A stretch of DNA of 64,000 bases from Flavivirga algicola (GTDB taxonomy: Bacteria > Bacteroidota > Bacteroidia > Flavobacteriales > Flavobacteriaceae). Of the stretch, positions 52,382-63,607 are shown piece by piece. Below the pieces are notes generated by a model that was not told where the DNA came from, searched no databases, and saw only the letters and a list, made by a program, of their open reading frames with translations. The stretch is taken from positions 69,170 to 133,169 of the forward strand of contig NZ_JABBHF010000001.1 in assembly GCF_012910715.1 (NCBI RefSeq), given 5' to 3'. The first letter of the stretch is position 1. The number at the start of each line of letters is the position of its first letter. A program made the translations under genes and the position numbers.

Positions 52382-53107
52382 TTATAAGTTTGTTGGATCT
52401 ATTATGGTATAAGCAGCATACGCATTAGCTAAACGTACTTTTTTATTGGATTCCAATAACACATAATCGTTTAACTTAGGTACTCTATTCATGATCTTTT
52501 CATCGTGCTTAAAGCTAATTTCCATACGAGCCACATCATGGGTGCTTTTCCCGTTTTCGTCAACAAATGGCACCTTGGTAGACAGATATAATTCCTGTTT
52601 TATTAGTTGATGGTTAGTCCTGTTAATATAAATGACAATTTTATTATATGGAATTGGCATTTTGTTGTTCTTTAAAACCATTTCGTGGATAAGCATGTTT
52701 TCTCTTACTCGTGTGGATGTTTCTTTATAATATTTAAGAAATATCGATATGTCCAATGGCGATTTTTTCAACCCCTGATCAGATATTTTGTTATAAACCA
52801 ACGTCTTATTATCCTTATTAATGGTAAGCTGTACTTTAGGAAATTGCAATATCTCTGAGCCTAATATCCTTATTCGTGAAACATTTTCATTTCTATGCAT
52901 GGTACCTTTATACGACTCGGTAAGATGGTTACCCGTGTGTCCTTTATACATACTATATGTAACCTGTAGACTAAGCGTTTTAGCCATTTTGTAGTAAGCT
53001 TCTGTTTTGGCCAAGCTTTCTGCAGCTGCTGGTAGTTGGGCTTGAATACTTATGCTACACAATAATAGAAATGTTACCTGTAAATAATGTTTTACTTTTC
53101 TACACAT
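52382..53107 (-). CDS. Exported protein, possibly LolA-like fold, in the RHS operon
   Basis: The protein has 241 residues from ATG 53107 ([24 protein letters not shown], a signal peptide). The longer frame would overlap the preceding gene by 58 codons and is rejected. The mature part is mainly beta, with features such as [30 protein letters not shown] and [20 protein letters not shown] that resemble the half-barrel of LolA/LolB carriers. The similarity is weak. Its start is one base after the LRR gene's stop and it ends 13 bases before the RHS gene, so it should be co-produced with them. A carrier or chaperone role for the RHS protein is speculative. Confidence 0.7.
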   Translation of the reverse strand: MCRKVKHYLQVTFLLLCSISIQAQLPAAAESLAKTEAYYKMAKTLSLQVTYSMYKGHTGNHLTESYKGTMHRNENVSRIRILGSEILQFPKVQLTINKDNKTLVYNKISDQGLKKSPLDISIFLKYYKETSTRVRENMLIHEMVLKNNKMPIPYNKIVIYINRTNHQLIKQELYLSTKVPFVDENGKSTHDVARMEISFKHDEKIMNRVPKLNDYVLLESNKKVRLANAYAAYTIIDPTNL

Positions 53108-53108
53108 T

Positions 53109-56100
53109 TTAGTTTGTTTTTTTAATAGTTCCAGATCTTGTTTCCTGTATAGTGTAAATGCCTTCTTCAGTTTCTTTCTTAACCCTGATAAGACCTCCTT
53201 CCAAATCATATTCATAATAAGTTGCAAAGTTGTTTTCGTCCAATTCGGACATGAGTCTCTGGTTTTCTGGGTGATAGACAAAAGTTTTCATGTTACCTTT
53301 AAACGGCAAGATTCTCAAATCATCAAAATATGCAATCCTATTGCTATCGTTATTTTTTAGAGAAATAATCATTTTACCAGCATTATCTGGAATAATAAAA
53401 TCTGTAGCAACTTTTTGCCATTTATCTATTATTTTACTTTGTGGTAGTAGTGGTATGGGTGCCCCAATGAGCACATTATCTACATCTACAAAACTAACCT
53501 CTATAACTGCTTGGTTATAGGACGATACAGACTGATAAGCAACTTCATTGTATTTAAAGTTGGTTGATGTTTGCTTTACAATATTGGAGTTGGAAAATGT
53601 ACTTTTTTGACTCACTTCGTGTGCTGGCTCTATAACTTGCTTAAAATCGGCGTAGATTTCAAACTCACCTGTTGGGGTAACAACCTCCACTTTAGTAAAT
53701 TTTAAAAATTCATCGGAAGTATTACCTATATTATCCAATAAAGGGTAGCGGTTTAAATCGCCTGTCTCTTTAACACCATTTCTCACAATATTTGGTGTTT
53801 TATAAATAATCTGTCTATCTTTTGCAGCATTCAAATAAAAAGAAAAACCAATGGCCCTGCCATAAGCATCATCAATGGTTTCAAAATCGTAAACAATCAA
53901 TTTTTTTTCGGTAGCAGCCAAACCATCAATGAAAGCCATTAATGGTGATAAATCGCGAGGTGCCTCACCACTGGAAAATACTGGTTCGTATTCAGCAGGA
54001 ATATCATGTAACTGTTCATCCTCACTCAACAATCTATTTTTCAAGTGATTAAGAAGGTCTATAAACAATTCACTCTCTGGACTTCCATTAAAAGAGATTT
54101 CACTTATGGTTTCTGTCATTACATCTCGTTCATTTAGCCAGGCATCTATAACATAATGCTTTTTTAAATCTGGTCTAAATAATTCGCAGCCCAAAAGTGG
54201 GTCTACAGGTTCGTCTACTAAAATTACAGTAACTTCTACACGATTGCCTTCAGGACATTGCCCGTCTGTTTCTGTTTGTTCAGCATAATACTGTCCATTT
54301 TCCAATGGGGTGGCACCTCCATATTGATTACCTCCTGTTGGCTGGCTATACCACACAACATCATAACCACTGGCTAGCAAGTCTTCAACTTTTGGAGATG
54401 CATTGAGGTTAAAAGTCTGTGTGGTTTCATTTATTACGAGCGTATTTAAGGGTAATATATTTACAAGTACCGCCAATCGTTTCGGGCTTTCTTCCCCGTT
54501 ATTGGTATCCAGTTGTGCTACATAATATGTATTCCCGTCTAAAATTAGGGTAGAGTCACTTAAAGATGTGCCACCTTCTGAACTATTATACCATACTGCC
54601 GACAGCCCATCTTCTAATTCTATAACAATATCGCTTAATTCAGAACCTTCACATAAAAACTGTATGGGGTCGCCCTTAGGAGGTATAACGCCTATAGTAA
54701 TGGCAACGGGTAAACGGCAACTATTTCCGTCTTCTGTATCAGTATATGACGAAGCGTAATATGTTTGTCCGTCAACCAATACCGTATTTGTACTTAATGC
54801 TGTATTACTAGTACTTGAATCATACCAAAATACAGGCTCTCCATTGTTAACAACATCAATATCTGAAATTGTAGGCGCTGGCCCATAAATACTAAATGCC
54901 TGCTCGGTATCTCCTTCTGGTCCCAAATAAATGATTACAGTTGCTTCTGTACGGGTGCTTATTGCATCGGTGGTATCGTCCCACCAATAAGAGACCCCTC
55001 CTGGATTTTCTGCTTCTTCCCTAATTTCATCTGTATCGTTAAACGCAATGCCTCCTGTTTCTGCTGCATACCATAAAACATTACTTCCCGAAGGTGTCAA
55101 ATCTGTTATTAAGGGGTAATTTTCCCATGTACTAAGACAGAATATATTATTATTTACAGGTGGTGGATTAACCGTTAAAGTAATGGTATGACGCTCTAAA
55201 GTAAGTCCCGTAACAATACTGTTTGTGGCTAACATATGATAAACTCCTGCATCTGTTAAGGCTACCGGATTTATTGTATAATCTTTACTGGTAGCACCTG
55301 GAATAGCCACTCCATCTTTATACCATTGATAGCTATTATTGGTACTAACCAAACTTGTTGTAAATGTATAACTTGTCCCTTCCGTTACTATTGGGGTTTC
55401 TACTTGATCTACTTTGGCTTGGGGAGCGTATATGAAGCTATCAATATTAGACACATACGTTGTAAATTCGTTTTCAAAATCTCTGAAAATAAAATTGTTT
55501 AACTGAAAGCGAAATTGATTCATAGAATTTATCAAACTAAGGCCTGATGGAATTGCCCCTGACAATTGATTACTATATATACGCAACCTTGTAAGATTAG
55601 GTAGAGTTTCGAATGTGTTGGGAATACTACCGGTAAGCTGATTGTTATATAAATATAATTGCTCTAAATTGTTTAATGTTCCTAATTCTGAAGGAATACC
55701 ACCAGTTAAATTATTATTAGCCAATTCAAGAATTATTAATGAAGTTAAATTACTTAAACTAGAAGGAATGCTTCCCGTGAATTGATTTGAAGTTAGACGT
55801 AATCTGCTTAAATTAGTCAAATTTCCTAGTTCAGAAGGAATGTTTCCTGTTAATTGATTAACATATAAATATAGATGTACAAGACTTGTTAAGTTTCCCA
55901 ATTCATTAGGAATGATTCCAGATAATTGATTATCGAATAAGTATAAATGTGTAAGATTTAATAATCCTCCTATTTCACTTGGAATGGATCCAAACAATTG
56001 ATTATTAGACAAATTCAATTCAATTAGATTAGTTAAATCTTCTAATTGCGATGGAATAGTGCCTGATAACTGGTTATTATTAAGTATTAACCTTGTAACA

Positions 56101-57248
56101 CTTCCATTAGCTACTGTTACTCCATACCAATCACAAACGGGTACCGATGTTCCCCAGTTAGTATTATTGGTCCAATTAGCCCCATCTGTAGCATTATACA
56201 AAGCCATTAAAGCATCGCGTTCTGTTTGAGACACCCCACAAGTGTTTGTTGTTGTAGCAAGCGTAATGGTATTGCGCTCTAAAGTAAGTCCTGTAACAAT
56301 ACTATTAGTAGCTATTACATGATACACACCTGCATCTGTTGATGCTACAGAATTTATTGTATAATCTTTATTCGTAGCTCCAGGAATTGCCACGCCGTCC
56401 TTATACCATTGGTAGCTATTATTGGGACTGCTCAAGCTTGTTGTTAATGTATAACTGGTACCCTCTTCAACTATCGGAGTTTCAACCTGGTCTATTTTGG
56501 CTTGGGGGCTGTAAGCATATATTGTCAAGTTAGTATTAAAGGCTGGGTGTTCACTCTCAAAATCTTTAAAGACAAATTTATTGTTATTGAATCTAAATCC
56601 AGCAAGATTGCTTAATGTACTTAATGAAGGGAAATCCCCTGACAATTCATTATCGTTAAGGTATAAATAAAATAATCCACTATTAACAAAACTATCAGGA
56701 ATGCTTCCCGTAAGCTGATTGGCGTGCAGTGACAACTCCACTAATTCGGGTAATGTCCCTAACTCTGAAGGGATAGCTCCTGCTAGTAGATTATCGCTGA
56801 TATATAATACCTCTAGGTTAATAAGATTTTCAATACTTGTAGGTATACTTACAAGTTGATTCTCACTTAAACTCAACCATTCTAAATTTATAAGATTTCC
56901 TATACTTGAAGGTATATCACCTATTAGGTTATTTGTATATAATTCACATTTATTCAATAAAGGGAAGTTTCCTAACTCTGTAGGAATAGATCCAGATAAA
57001 TTATTTGAAGGAAGTATTATTTGTACAACATTTCCATTCTCAACCGTCACCCCATACCAATCACTTACACATGCAGACGTATTCCAATTTGTGTTATTTG
57101 TCCAATTGGCTCCACCTGTTGCGTTATATAATGCTATTAAAGCATCACGCTCTGCTGTGGGCACATCTGTTGTACATTGACTATATCCACGACTGCTTAT
57201 AGATAATATCGATACTAATAAAAGTATATTACAAAATGTTCTTTTCAT
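53109..57248 (-). CDS. Surface LRR/Ig-like protein with RHS-type C-terminus
   Basis: The protein has 1379 residues from ATG 57248 (MKRTFCNILLLVSILSIS...GYSQ, signal peptide); the 42 codons upstream lack one. A module of plant-type leucine-rich repeats (LSGSIPTELGN type), each opening with ERDALIALYNATGGANWTN, plus an Ig-like domain (SYQWYKDGVAIPGAT) occurs twice, up to about residue 690. Several Ig-like domains of the VWYAAETGG and VWYSQPTGG type follow, then a carbohydrate-binding-like region. The final 55 residues are RHS-like (VYHPENQRLMSELDENNFAT, YYEYDLEGGLIRVKKE). It may bind a target surface and hand over to the RHS proteins; that role is inference. Confidence 0.88.
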   Translation of the reverse strand: MKRTFCNILLLVSILSISSRGYSQCTTDVPTAERDALIALYNATGGANWTNNTNWNTSACVSDWYGVTVENGNVVQIILPSNNLSGSIPTELGNFPLLNKCELYTNNLIGDIPSSIGNLINLEWLSLSENQLVSIPTSIENLINLEVLYISDNLLAGAIPSELGTLPELVELSLHANQLTGSIPDSFVNSGLFYLYLNDNELSGDFPSLSTLSNLAGFRFNNNKFVFKDFESEHPAFNTNLTIYAYSPQAKIDQVETPIVEEGTSYTLTTSLSSPNNSYQWYKDGVAIPGATNKDYTINSVASTDAGVYHVIATNSIVTGLTLERNTITLATTTNTCGVSQTERDALMALYNATDGANWTNNTNWGTSVPVCDWYGVTVANGSVTRLILNNNQLSGTIPSQLEDLTNLIELNLSNNQLFGSIPSEIGGLLNLTHLYLFDNQLSGIIPNELGNLTSLVHLYLYVNQLTGNIPSELGNLTNLSRLRLTSNQFTGSIPSSLSNLTSLIILELANNNLTGGIPSELGTLNNLEQLYLYNNQLTGSIPNTFETLPNLTRLRIYSNQLSGAIPSGLSLINSMNQFRFQLNNFIFRDFENEFTTYVSNIDSFIYAPQAKVDQVETPIVTEGTSYTFTTSLVSTNNSYQWYKDGVAIPGATSKDYTINPVALTDAGVYHMLATNSIVTGLTLERHTITLTVNPPPVNNNIFCLSTWENYPLITDLTPSGSNVLWYAAETGGIAFNDTDEIREEAENPGGVSYWWDDTTDAISTRTEATVIIYLGPEGDTEQAFSIYGPAPTISDIDVVNNGEPVFWYDSSTSNTALSTNTVLVDGQTYYASSYTDTEDGNSCRLPVAITIGVIPPKGDPIQFLCEGSELSDIVIELEDGLSAVWYNSSEGGTSLSDSTLILDGNTYYVAQLDTNNGEESPKRLAVLVNILPLNTLVINETTQTFNLNASPKVEDLLASGYDVVWYSQPTGGNQYGGATPLENGQYYAEQTETDGQCPEGNRVEVTVILVDEPVDPLLGCELFRPDLKKHYVIDAWLNERDVMTETISEISFNGSPESELFIDLLNHLKNRLLSEDEQLHDIPAEYEPVFSSGEAPRDLSPLMAFIDGLAATEKKLIVYDFETIDDAYGRAIGFSFYLNAAKDRQIIYKTPNIVRNGVKETGDLNRYPLLDNIGNTSDEFLKFTKVEVVTPTGEFEIYADFKQVIEPAHEVSQKSTFSNSNIVKQTSTNFKYNEVAYQSVSSYNQAVIEVSFVDVDNVLIGAPIPLLPQSKIIDKWQKVATDFIIPDNAGKMIISLKNNDSNRIAYFDDLRILPFKGNMKTFVYHPENQRLMSELDENNFATYYEYDLEGGLIRVKKETEEGIYTIQETRSGTIKKTN
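55190..55435 (-). repeat. Ig-like duplication, copy 2
   Basis: This encodes the Ig-like domain ending ATNSIVTGLTLERHTITL and is nearly identical in DNA to the segment at about 56272-56517, some 1.08 kb away. It is part of a larger LRR-Ig module duplication inside the gene. Confidence 0.7.
56272..56517 (-). repeat. Ig-like duplication, copy 1
   Basis: This encodes the first Ig-like domain, ending ATNSIVTGLTLERNTITL. High DNA identity with copy 2 points to a recent duplication or ongoing gene conversion. Confidence 0.7.
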
Positions 57249-57389
57249 GGTATATAATAAAATTTTATTATTAACTAAATTGTAAATTATGTCGAAAGAG
57301 AATTTGCTAAACACTTTAAAAATGCTATTGTTATAAATAGGCTTTGCTATATTATTGTTAGACTTCAATTTCATACTGAAGCTTTTAGT

Positions 57390-60300
57390 TTAATTAATTC
57401 CAGAATCAAATAACTTATTATCCTGATATGGTTCTCCATGACATCCTTTGTTTTTATAAACTGTAAGCGTTAAAAATTCTTTAGACACATAGTTATGGAA
57501 ACTATCTTGCAATTCTATCGCTGTTTTCAAATAGCTTTTGTCCTTTCGCTGTCCGTATAATTCAAACTCACCAAAATATTTACCAGTAGCATCAAAATTT
57601 ATTTCAACCACTTTACCATTGGGTTTATCTGCATTATCACCAATTTCGTCACCATTTAAGAATATAACATAGCCCCCACGTGGTTCCTCATAAACATGAA
57701 ACTTAATATATCCCTTTCCGTTTGGGGTGCCATTAACCGTAAAAGACATTTGTTTGCTACAACCATGATCTAACCTTTCTGTTTTAATGACATTAGAGAC
57801 TTCTGGAACGGCCTCATCATCACATACATCTCCTATTAAATCCCCATCATAGTCTTTTTGGTTTTTGTTCCATGTATATGGGCAATTGTCTTCTTTATTA
57901 GGTATACCATCTCCATCTACATCGGCATCCTCCGCTTCAATTCCCAAAAGCTCTACTTCTTTAGTGGCCATATCTCCATTAGGCACCAATAAACTACTAT
58001 GCCCCGTATGAGCTTGGTCTGTAGAGATCTGGATACCTCCATCTCCATCATCGTCTACATTATCTTTAAAATTAAAATGACCGTCTCTTGTGTTTAAAAA
58101 GCTATAATCCTCAAAATTATCAGCCCCCATATAACGGTACTTACTATTAGAAGTCACAGCTGTTGGTAATGTGAAATTGTAACCATATTGCGCAGATGAA
58201 TATCTATCAAGAGCATCTTTGTTTTCTATTTCTGCACCATAAGGACTGTATTGGGTAACTTCGCTGGCAAACGTCCAATAGTTTATTTCATCAGGGGTTT
58301 GCTCATCAATTACCTCAGAATTTACTGCCCACTGGGTGCCATCGGTTTCTAAAGCATAAAAAGGTATAAACTCTTTAAAATAGCCTTCTTTTCTTGTATG
58401 TTTCCTAACGGTACTAGCCCCTTCTTTAACGTCGGTTCGCTCTGTTAAATAGGCATATGATTTTTCGGCACGCCATTCCCCACTTGCATTGTATAGATAG
58501 GGATTGAATTTGTACTCCTCTATGGCTAAATTTGCCAAAACATCTTCATTTACATTCGCATTTGGAATAAATGGTAAATTGTTTTCACATTGGCAATTCC
58601 AAAAATCGTCGTAACCCACTGCACTGGCATTTACAATACGCAAGTTATCTGATGCTGAGGAAGAAGCTAACTGTGAGAATGTTGCTGTATTTATATTAAG
58701 ATAATTATTGTCAACATCTTTTTTTATAGGGTTACTCATCATTGTAATAGCTCCCATATTTCCCATTTGCTGATTACGGTAACCTGAGCGCACTATTTTA
58801 AAGTCTATATCTTCTTGTATAGCATACCCCTCACTTTTATTTGCTACACTACCATCTTTATCCATTAAAAGTATCCCCGTATGTTCGTTATTAAAACCTA
58901 CGACCCATAACCGCTCTGTTGTATTCCCGTATGACACTATAAGTTCATCTCCCAACGTCAGATATTTATCGGCATTTGGTAACATAAAGTAATCACCAGA
59001 AGGCGTTAAAGTACCTTTAACACCTAAATTTTTAGAGGCTTGTCCCATATTATTGTAAGCCCAGTATGCAGGGAAATTAAAGTTGTAATAGGTATCATCA
59101 AACTCATTAATGGTTTTGGTTAAAATAACCTGCCCTGTCTCGGCATCCCAAGCTTCATTGACCGTAGATACTTTAGCCCCTAAATCCGTAGCTATTTTTT
59201 CTTTTAAAACGGATGTGGTATGCACTGTCTTTGTAGTAATGACACTATGGGCTATATTTTCTTGTTCTGTTAAAACTGGAAAAGCTGTCCAAATAATCAA
59301 AACAAATAATGTAAATGGAATGGCTACTACATTTGCGTTAACTCCTTTTGTTTCAGATTTAGAGTAAGCTTCCCTAAAATCGGTAATTACATCATAATCT
59401 ACACCTATCTCTCGATCCTTAATTTCACCATTTTTACTTATAGTTGGCAACACATTATTAAGAATGCCTGCATTGGCCAACTGATTATTAGTATTATCCT
59501 TTACTTTGGTACTATATTTATAGGTTACGGAAGAAATAGGTGTACTTACACCTTCTTGAAAAACGTTTTGGCTTTTCATTTTTCCATCCATATCGTTAGT
59601 ATGTACAACATAGCCTTGCGAAAGTGTAAACTCGTTTTTCACTTTTACAGGAAGACCAAAAAGTCCCCCTATAAGTTGTTCTAACACATTGTTTTGATTA
59701 CTGCTATAATGACTATCTATATCTGTATAATCTACTTTGGTTGGAAAGTCTTTAGAGGTGTAAAATTCCGTGATTACCTCACCTGTAGCATGTCTCGTTA
59801 TATTGGGGCGCTTTAAATTTTTTACGGAAACACGACTATATGTTACTTTAGAGTATGGAAAAAAGGCTTTTCCAAAAGGTTTCTCTACATAACTCACCTC
59901 ACGAGGGGCTATTAATCGCTCTCCTTTATCATAGAAGGGCTCAACAAAGGGGTTTTCTGCACTATCATTAGGCTCAAAGGTTGCAACGCCACTAGAACTA
60001 TTATCTTCTAAAGTATACTTATAGGTTTGTCCATAGGTTTGTAAAGCTCCACCTGCAGTCATATCGTCCCAATGGTCATTCATAACCAACTGCTTTATAC
60101 GCGAACCACCCCCTAATTTATATAGCTTTGGAGTTGATAAACGAATCCATGATTTTTCTGGAATAAAGTTTTGTGCGCAACGTTTGTTTCTTAACTTTTT
60201 GTTAGGCCCCATAAATATTTCACCTATCGCCCCTATACTGGATACTAATTTTTTTGCAATGGTGACAACATTCTCAGATCTATGATCTTGATTTAAACCA

Positions 60301-63300
60301 TATACAATGCCATTTAAATAACGCCTACCAAAATACCATCCTGCTTTGGATATGGGGTTTACTTGATCTGCCCCGTCTGTTCCACCTTCCATACTGGTGG
60401 TCTTCATTGGAATAGCCGCATAAAAATCACCCGTACCTACCTCGAAAACATTAACATCTCCATCCAATCCAAAATAGCCTGTGACATAATCGTAATCACT
60501 ACTATTTGAATTAAGCGCTCCTCTTTTGGTCATGTTAACCAGAAAACGAAAGTAAATTGGTTTATCATCCTGATTTTTTAAATACTTTTCTTTAAATGCC
60601 CCAGAAGAAATTGCTGTGGTCTCATCCTCTAATTTTACATACAAATAAGTAGATGGCACAACACCTAGATACAATGACTGGTTACTTTCTGGGTCTGTAG
60701 GACTATCACTAATACCAGCACCTACTACCTTAAACATTTCCATAGTTGGTCTGTCCTGAACATATTGATAGTCATCACTTTCATAGTTTAAATCTATAGA
60801 ACCTCCAGACGGTAAACTAATAGAAGTTAATGACCATGAAGCAGCATATTGATCTTGTAACGTTTTATTGTATTGATCTACAAAAGGAAACTCCGAAGTG
60901 GTTATTGGATCTTGGGTGCTACAACTACTAAGATCATTTGGTTTATAATTTCCCCAAATGTCAAAAGCCTTTAAACTATAATCTGGATTATTATCAATTG
61001 TCAAATTTCCATCTAAATCTTTTTCATAACTAAAAGTATAGGGCGTATGCTTTCCCATCTTAGAGTTTCTATATGTAAAATATACCTTTTTAAGGGTTAG
61101 TTTTCCATCTTGATTAGTTAAGTCATCAGGATCATAATCCAAATGGTTAGGAAGATTTTTACACAGGGAGTAATCGTATTCAAAATATGCTATTTTAATA
61201 GGTGACAGCTCATCTTTTCCAGGGTCGTTTGCTGGGTCTTCATCTTCAATTTCTTCCTTATAAATGTTATACTCTGGCTTGGAATACAAATGTATTTCAT
61301 CTATTTTTTGTAAGCGCCCAGTTCCAGTACCGCCATTATCATCATTAACACCAATAGCATCTTCTCTATCTGATAATTTAAAAACAGCCACATGTGTTTT
61401 GGTTTCAATTTTGTCTATATATTTCACTTCTTTTTTACCATAGAGGTAACTTCCTTTTTGATCAGCCCGATTACTCCTTAGTCCCTCATTATAAGAGGCT
61501 TCATCTTTTCCAAAAGGAATACGCCATTGAAAATCTTCATTCTGTTTTTTATATGAAAAAAGGGTATAGGCTCCTAAATCATCATCGGTAGGACCATTAC
61601 CTGTAAGGTCTTCATAGTCTGACGATAATACTGAAGACAATAAATAGGTATGTGCATACGCTGGTGTGATTACCTTATCGTAAAAATGATCGATTCCTGC
61701 TTTATTGTTTCTCGAATTATCTCCCGCGTTATATCTTATTATACCAGTTCCACAATCGAAATCATTAGAATTAGTAGCAAACGTAACCTCTTGTTTTTCT
61801 GTATTATAAGCAGTCTCTCCAAACACATAAGTTGCACCATCAGGCTTTAGTATACGTATTTCTGCCGTATGATGCTCGGCCGCATGTTTATTAATACGTT
61901 CTAGTGCATAATCTTCTGTATAAAAGTCACGTAGTTCACTTACAGTTATTTTTTGGATGGACTGATTACGAACATCTCTTGCTGTCCTTTTAAACTTTCC
62001 TCCTGAAGTTGTACTAAACGCTTGTGTTGAATGACTGGGAATATTGTTTGTACCATATTCTTTAACTTTAAAATTAGTCGTTGCATATTTATTGAAACCT
62101 GTCCCTCCAATACCAATAGCCATAGGTTTGTCTCTCTTTAACCGATCTGTATAAAAGCTTCTTTCATTATCGATTTTATGTTCACCCACATATTTAAAAT
62201 ATACAGGTTCATAATCTAAATTAGATGATGATTTATTCTCATTCTCATTTTTAAATGTGTTGGAGGCTCTAGTTTGCCAAACACCTGTATAACTTTTTGA
62301 AGGTGCAACTACAAAATTTGCTCCTACATGCCAAGAGGGTCCTCCTTCGAATTCACCACCTAAGCTAAATCCAGAGCTTTCATCTTCCACATATTCATCA
62401 TAAATTTGACCAATTTGACTACGATGTGCCCTAAACATACCATTGATACCTTGTCCATTAACACTATACAAATCATATGTATAATTTGTATACGGCAATG
62501 CCAACATATTTTTACTAATAACTCTGTCGTTCTCCCTATTATAGTCTAAGACATCATTTTTTGTTGCTTGCCCTGTAAACTCATACCCATAAGCTTTTTC
62601 AGTTTTTGTTTTGTCTTTTATTTTTTGAACAGAAGCTGTCGCAGATATTTCTGCTTCGCCATCTACTCCCCATAAATCTACGCCTGTTGAAAATGAAAAC
62701 GTACTATTAAAGTCCTGAAAAGCATTTCGTTTTCTTGGTGTTACCGTAATATTAGAAAATGATAAACTTCCAGATGAAACCCCAAAAGATTTGGACGTGT
62801 TATCTATTGCCTCATTTTTAGTACTCAACTTAGAACTAAAAGATGTTGTTGCATTTAAACCAAAAGAAGTTAATCCCTTATTGGAATTATATGACAATCC
62901 TGCATTTAACCTTCCGCCAATAGACATATCATCTATATATGGAAGATTAATTTTAGCACCTAAAGATGGAGAAATTGTAGCGCCTTCGGTCGCCGATGTT
63001 TGTACATTCATACCAACTGATACATAGTCTCCTAAATCAAATGACAACCCATAGGACGGTTTAAAACTCACCCCATGATAATTGTTGTATTGTATCCCCA
63101 AACCTACTGAAGCACCAAAGCCTCCTTTGACATAGTCTTCTGTTTCCAAGCCAAAAACTTGGCTTGAATATTGTGCGCTAATCCCAACAGTCACATTAGG
63201 CTTTAAATTTTTCTCATAAATCATTTCATCTCCCTTAAAATCATCAGGAATACCACGAACCTGTCTGTTTATCTGTCCTACATTAAGGTTCCAGCCTAAA

Positions 63301-63584
63301 CCTACCCAAGAAGCTTCCTGATCCATTGTGATACCAGAATCGTAGGATAAATTTAACGGATACCCTCCCACATCCATAATAGGAATATTATAGTTAAAAT
63401 CACCAGTAGATAAATTCACCATATCCGATGTCCCAATAGGTGTAAACGAATTAAACTCTGGCTGTGATGGACCACTGGTTAAAGCAAATAAATTGGATGG
63501 TTGTACCGTTGTAATAAGTAACTGTATAGCCAAATAACTAGCTATGACTTTTGAAAACTTATTGGTTTTAATGGAATGAATCAT
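57390..63584 (-). CDS. Large RHS-type (SpvB/TcaC-like) exported protein
   Basis: The protein has 2064 residues, with a hydrophobic export signal (ASYLAIQLLITTVQPSNLFA). The N-terminus TSDMVNLSTGDFNYNIPIMD, then LSYDSGITMDQEASWVGLGW, is the typical opening of Bacteroidota RHS proteins and resembles SpvB/TcB N-termini that build the RHS shell. An internal hydrophobic stretch (VVAIPFTLFVLIIWTAFPVL) near residue 1415 precedes TVNEAWDAETGQVILTKTIN. The C-terminus has calcium-binding thrombospondin type 3-like repeats (DVDGDGIPNKEDNCPY, DYDGDLIGDVCDD) and a final beta domain. It has no toxin tip or core motif. It follows the tail-fibre-like gene after 23 bases and precedes the LRR gene by 141 bp, within one likely operon. 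Confidence 0.87.
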   Translation of the reverse strand: MIHSIKTNKFSKVIASYLAIQLLITTVQPSNLFALTSGPSQPEFNSFTPIGTSDMVNLSTGDFNYNIPIMDVGGYPLNLSYDSGITMDQEASWVGLGWNLNVGQINRQVRGIPDDFKGDEMIYEKNLKPNVTVGISAQYSSQVFGLETEDYVKGGFGASVGLGIQYNNYHGVSFKPSYGLSFDLGDYVSVGMNVQTSATEGATISPSLGAKINLPYIDDMSIGGRLNAGLSYNSNKGLTSFGLNATTSFSSKLSTKNEAIDNTSKSFGVSSGSLSFSNITVTPRKRNAFQDFNSTFSFSTGVDLWGVDGEAEISATASVQKIKDKTKTEKAYGYEFTGQATKNDVLDYNRENDRVISKNMLALPYTNYTYDLYSVNGQGINGMFRAHRSQIGQIYDEYVEDESSGFSLGGEFEGGPSWHVGANFVVAPSKSYTGVWQTRASNTFKNENENKSSSNLDYEPVYFKYVGEHKIDNERSFYTDRLKRDKPMAIGIGGTGFNKYATTNFKVKEYGTNNIPSHSTQAFSTTSGGKFKRTARDVRNQSIQKITVSELRDFYTEDYALERINKHAAEHHTAEIRILKPDGATYVFGETAYNTEKQEVTFATNSNDFDCGTGIIRYNAGDNSRNNKAGIDHFYDKVITPAYAHTYLLSSVLSSDYEDLTGNGPTDDDLGAYTLFSYKKQNEDFQWRIPFGKDEASYNEGLRSNRADQKGSYLYGKKEVKYIDKIETKTHVAVFKLSDREDAIGVNDDNGGTGTGRLQKIDEIHLYSKPEYNIYKEEIEDEDPANDPGKDELSPIKIAYFEYDYSLCKNLPNHLDYDPDDLTNQDGKLTLKKVYFTYRNSKMGKHTPYTFSYEKDLDGNLTIDNNPDYSLKAFDIWGNYKPNDLSSCSTQDPITTSEFPFVDQYNKTLQDQYAASWSLTSISLPSGGSIDLNYESDDYQYVQDRPTMEMFKVVGAGISDSPTDPESNQSLYLGVVPSTYLYVKLEDETTAISSGAFKEKYLKNQDDKPIYFRFLVNMTKRGALNSNSSDYDYVTGYFGLDGDVNVFEVGTGDFYAAIPMKTTSMEGGTDGADQVNPISKAGWYFGRRYLNGIVYGLNQDHRSENVVTIAKKLVSSIGAIGEIFMGPNKKLRNKRCAQNFIPEKSWIRLSTPKLYKLGGGSRIKQLVMNDHWDDMTAGGALQTYGQTYKYTLEDNSSSGVATFEPNDSAENPFVEPFYDKGERLIAPREVSYVEKPFGKAFFPYSKVTYSRVSVKNLKRPNITRHATGEVITEFYTSKDFPTKVDYTDIDSHYSSNQNNVLEQLIGGLFGLPVKVKNEFTLSQGYVVHTNDMDGKMKSQNVFQEGVSTPISSVTYKYSTKVKDNTNNQLANAGILNNVLPTISKNGEIKDREIGVDYDVITDFREAYSKSETKGVNANVVAIPFTLFVLIIWTAFPVLTEQENIAHSVITTKTVHTTSVLKEKIATDLGAKVSTVNEAWDAETGQVILTKTINEFDDTYYNFNFPAYWAYNNMGQASKNLGVKGTLTPSGDYFMLPNADKYLTLGDELIVSYGNTTERLWVVGFNNEHTGILLMDKDGSVANKSEGYAIQEDIDFKIVRSGYRNQQMGNMGAITMMSNPIKKDVDNNYLNINTATFSQLASSSASDNLRIVNASAVGYDDFWNCQCENNLPFIPNANVNEDVLANLAIEEYKFNPYLYNASGEWRAEKSYAYLTERTDVKEGASTVRKHTRKEGYFKEFIPFYALETDGTQWAVNSEVIDEQTPDEINYWTFASEVTQYSPYGAEIENKDALDRYSSAQYGYNFTLPTAVTSNSKYRYMGADNFEDYSFLNTRDGHFNFKDNVDDDGDGGIQISTDQAHTGHSSLLVPNGDMATKEVELLGIEAEDADVDGDGIPNKEDNCPYTWNKNQKDYDGDLIGDVCDDEAVPEVSNVIKTERLDHGCSKQMSFTVNGTPNGKGYIKFHVYEEPRGGYVIFLNGDEIGDNADKPNGKVVEINFDATGKYFGEFELYGQRKDKSYLKTAIELQDSFHNYVSKEFLTLTVYKNKGCHGEPYQDNKLFDSGIN

Positions 63585-63607
63585 AATGGCTTATTATAAT
63601 TTTATAA

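Noticed and set aside
53108-53281. Start of the LolA-like RHS-operon gene at 53281
   Set aside because: It overlaps the LRR gene by 58 codons. The ATG at 53107 follows that gene's stop by one base and opens a signal peptide.
42163-63584. T9SS sorting domains on the RHS-operon proteins
   Set aside because: None ends in the NPxxG...GxYxV..G pattern with a basic tail; only the 2189-residue adhesin does.
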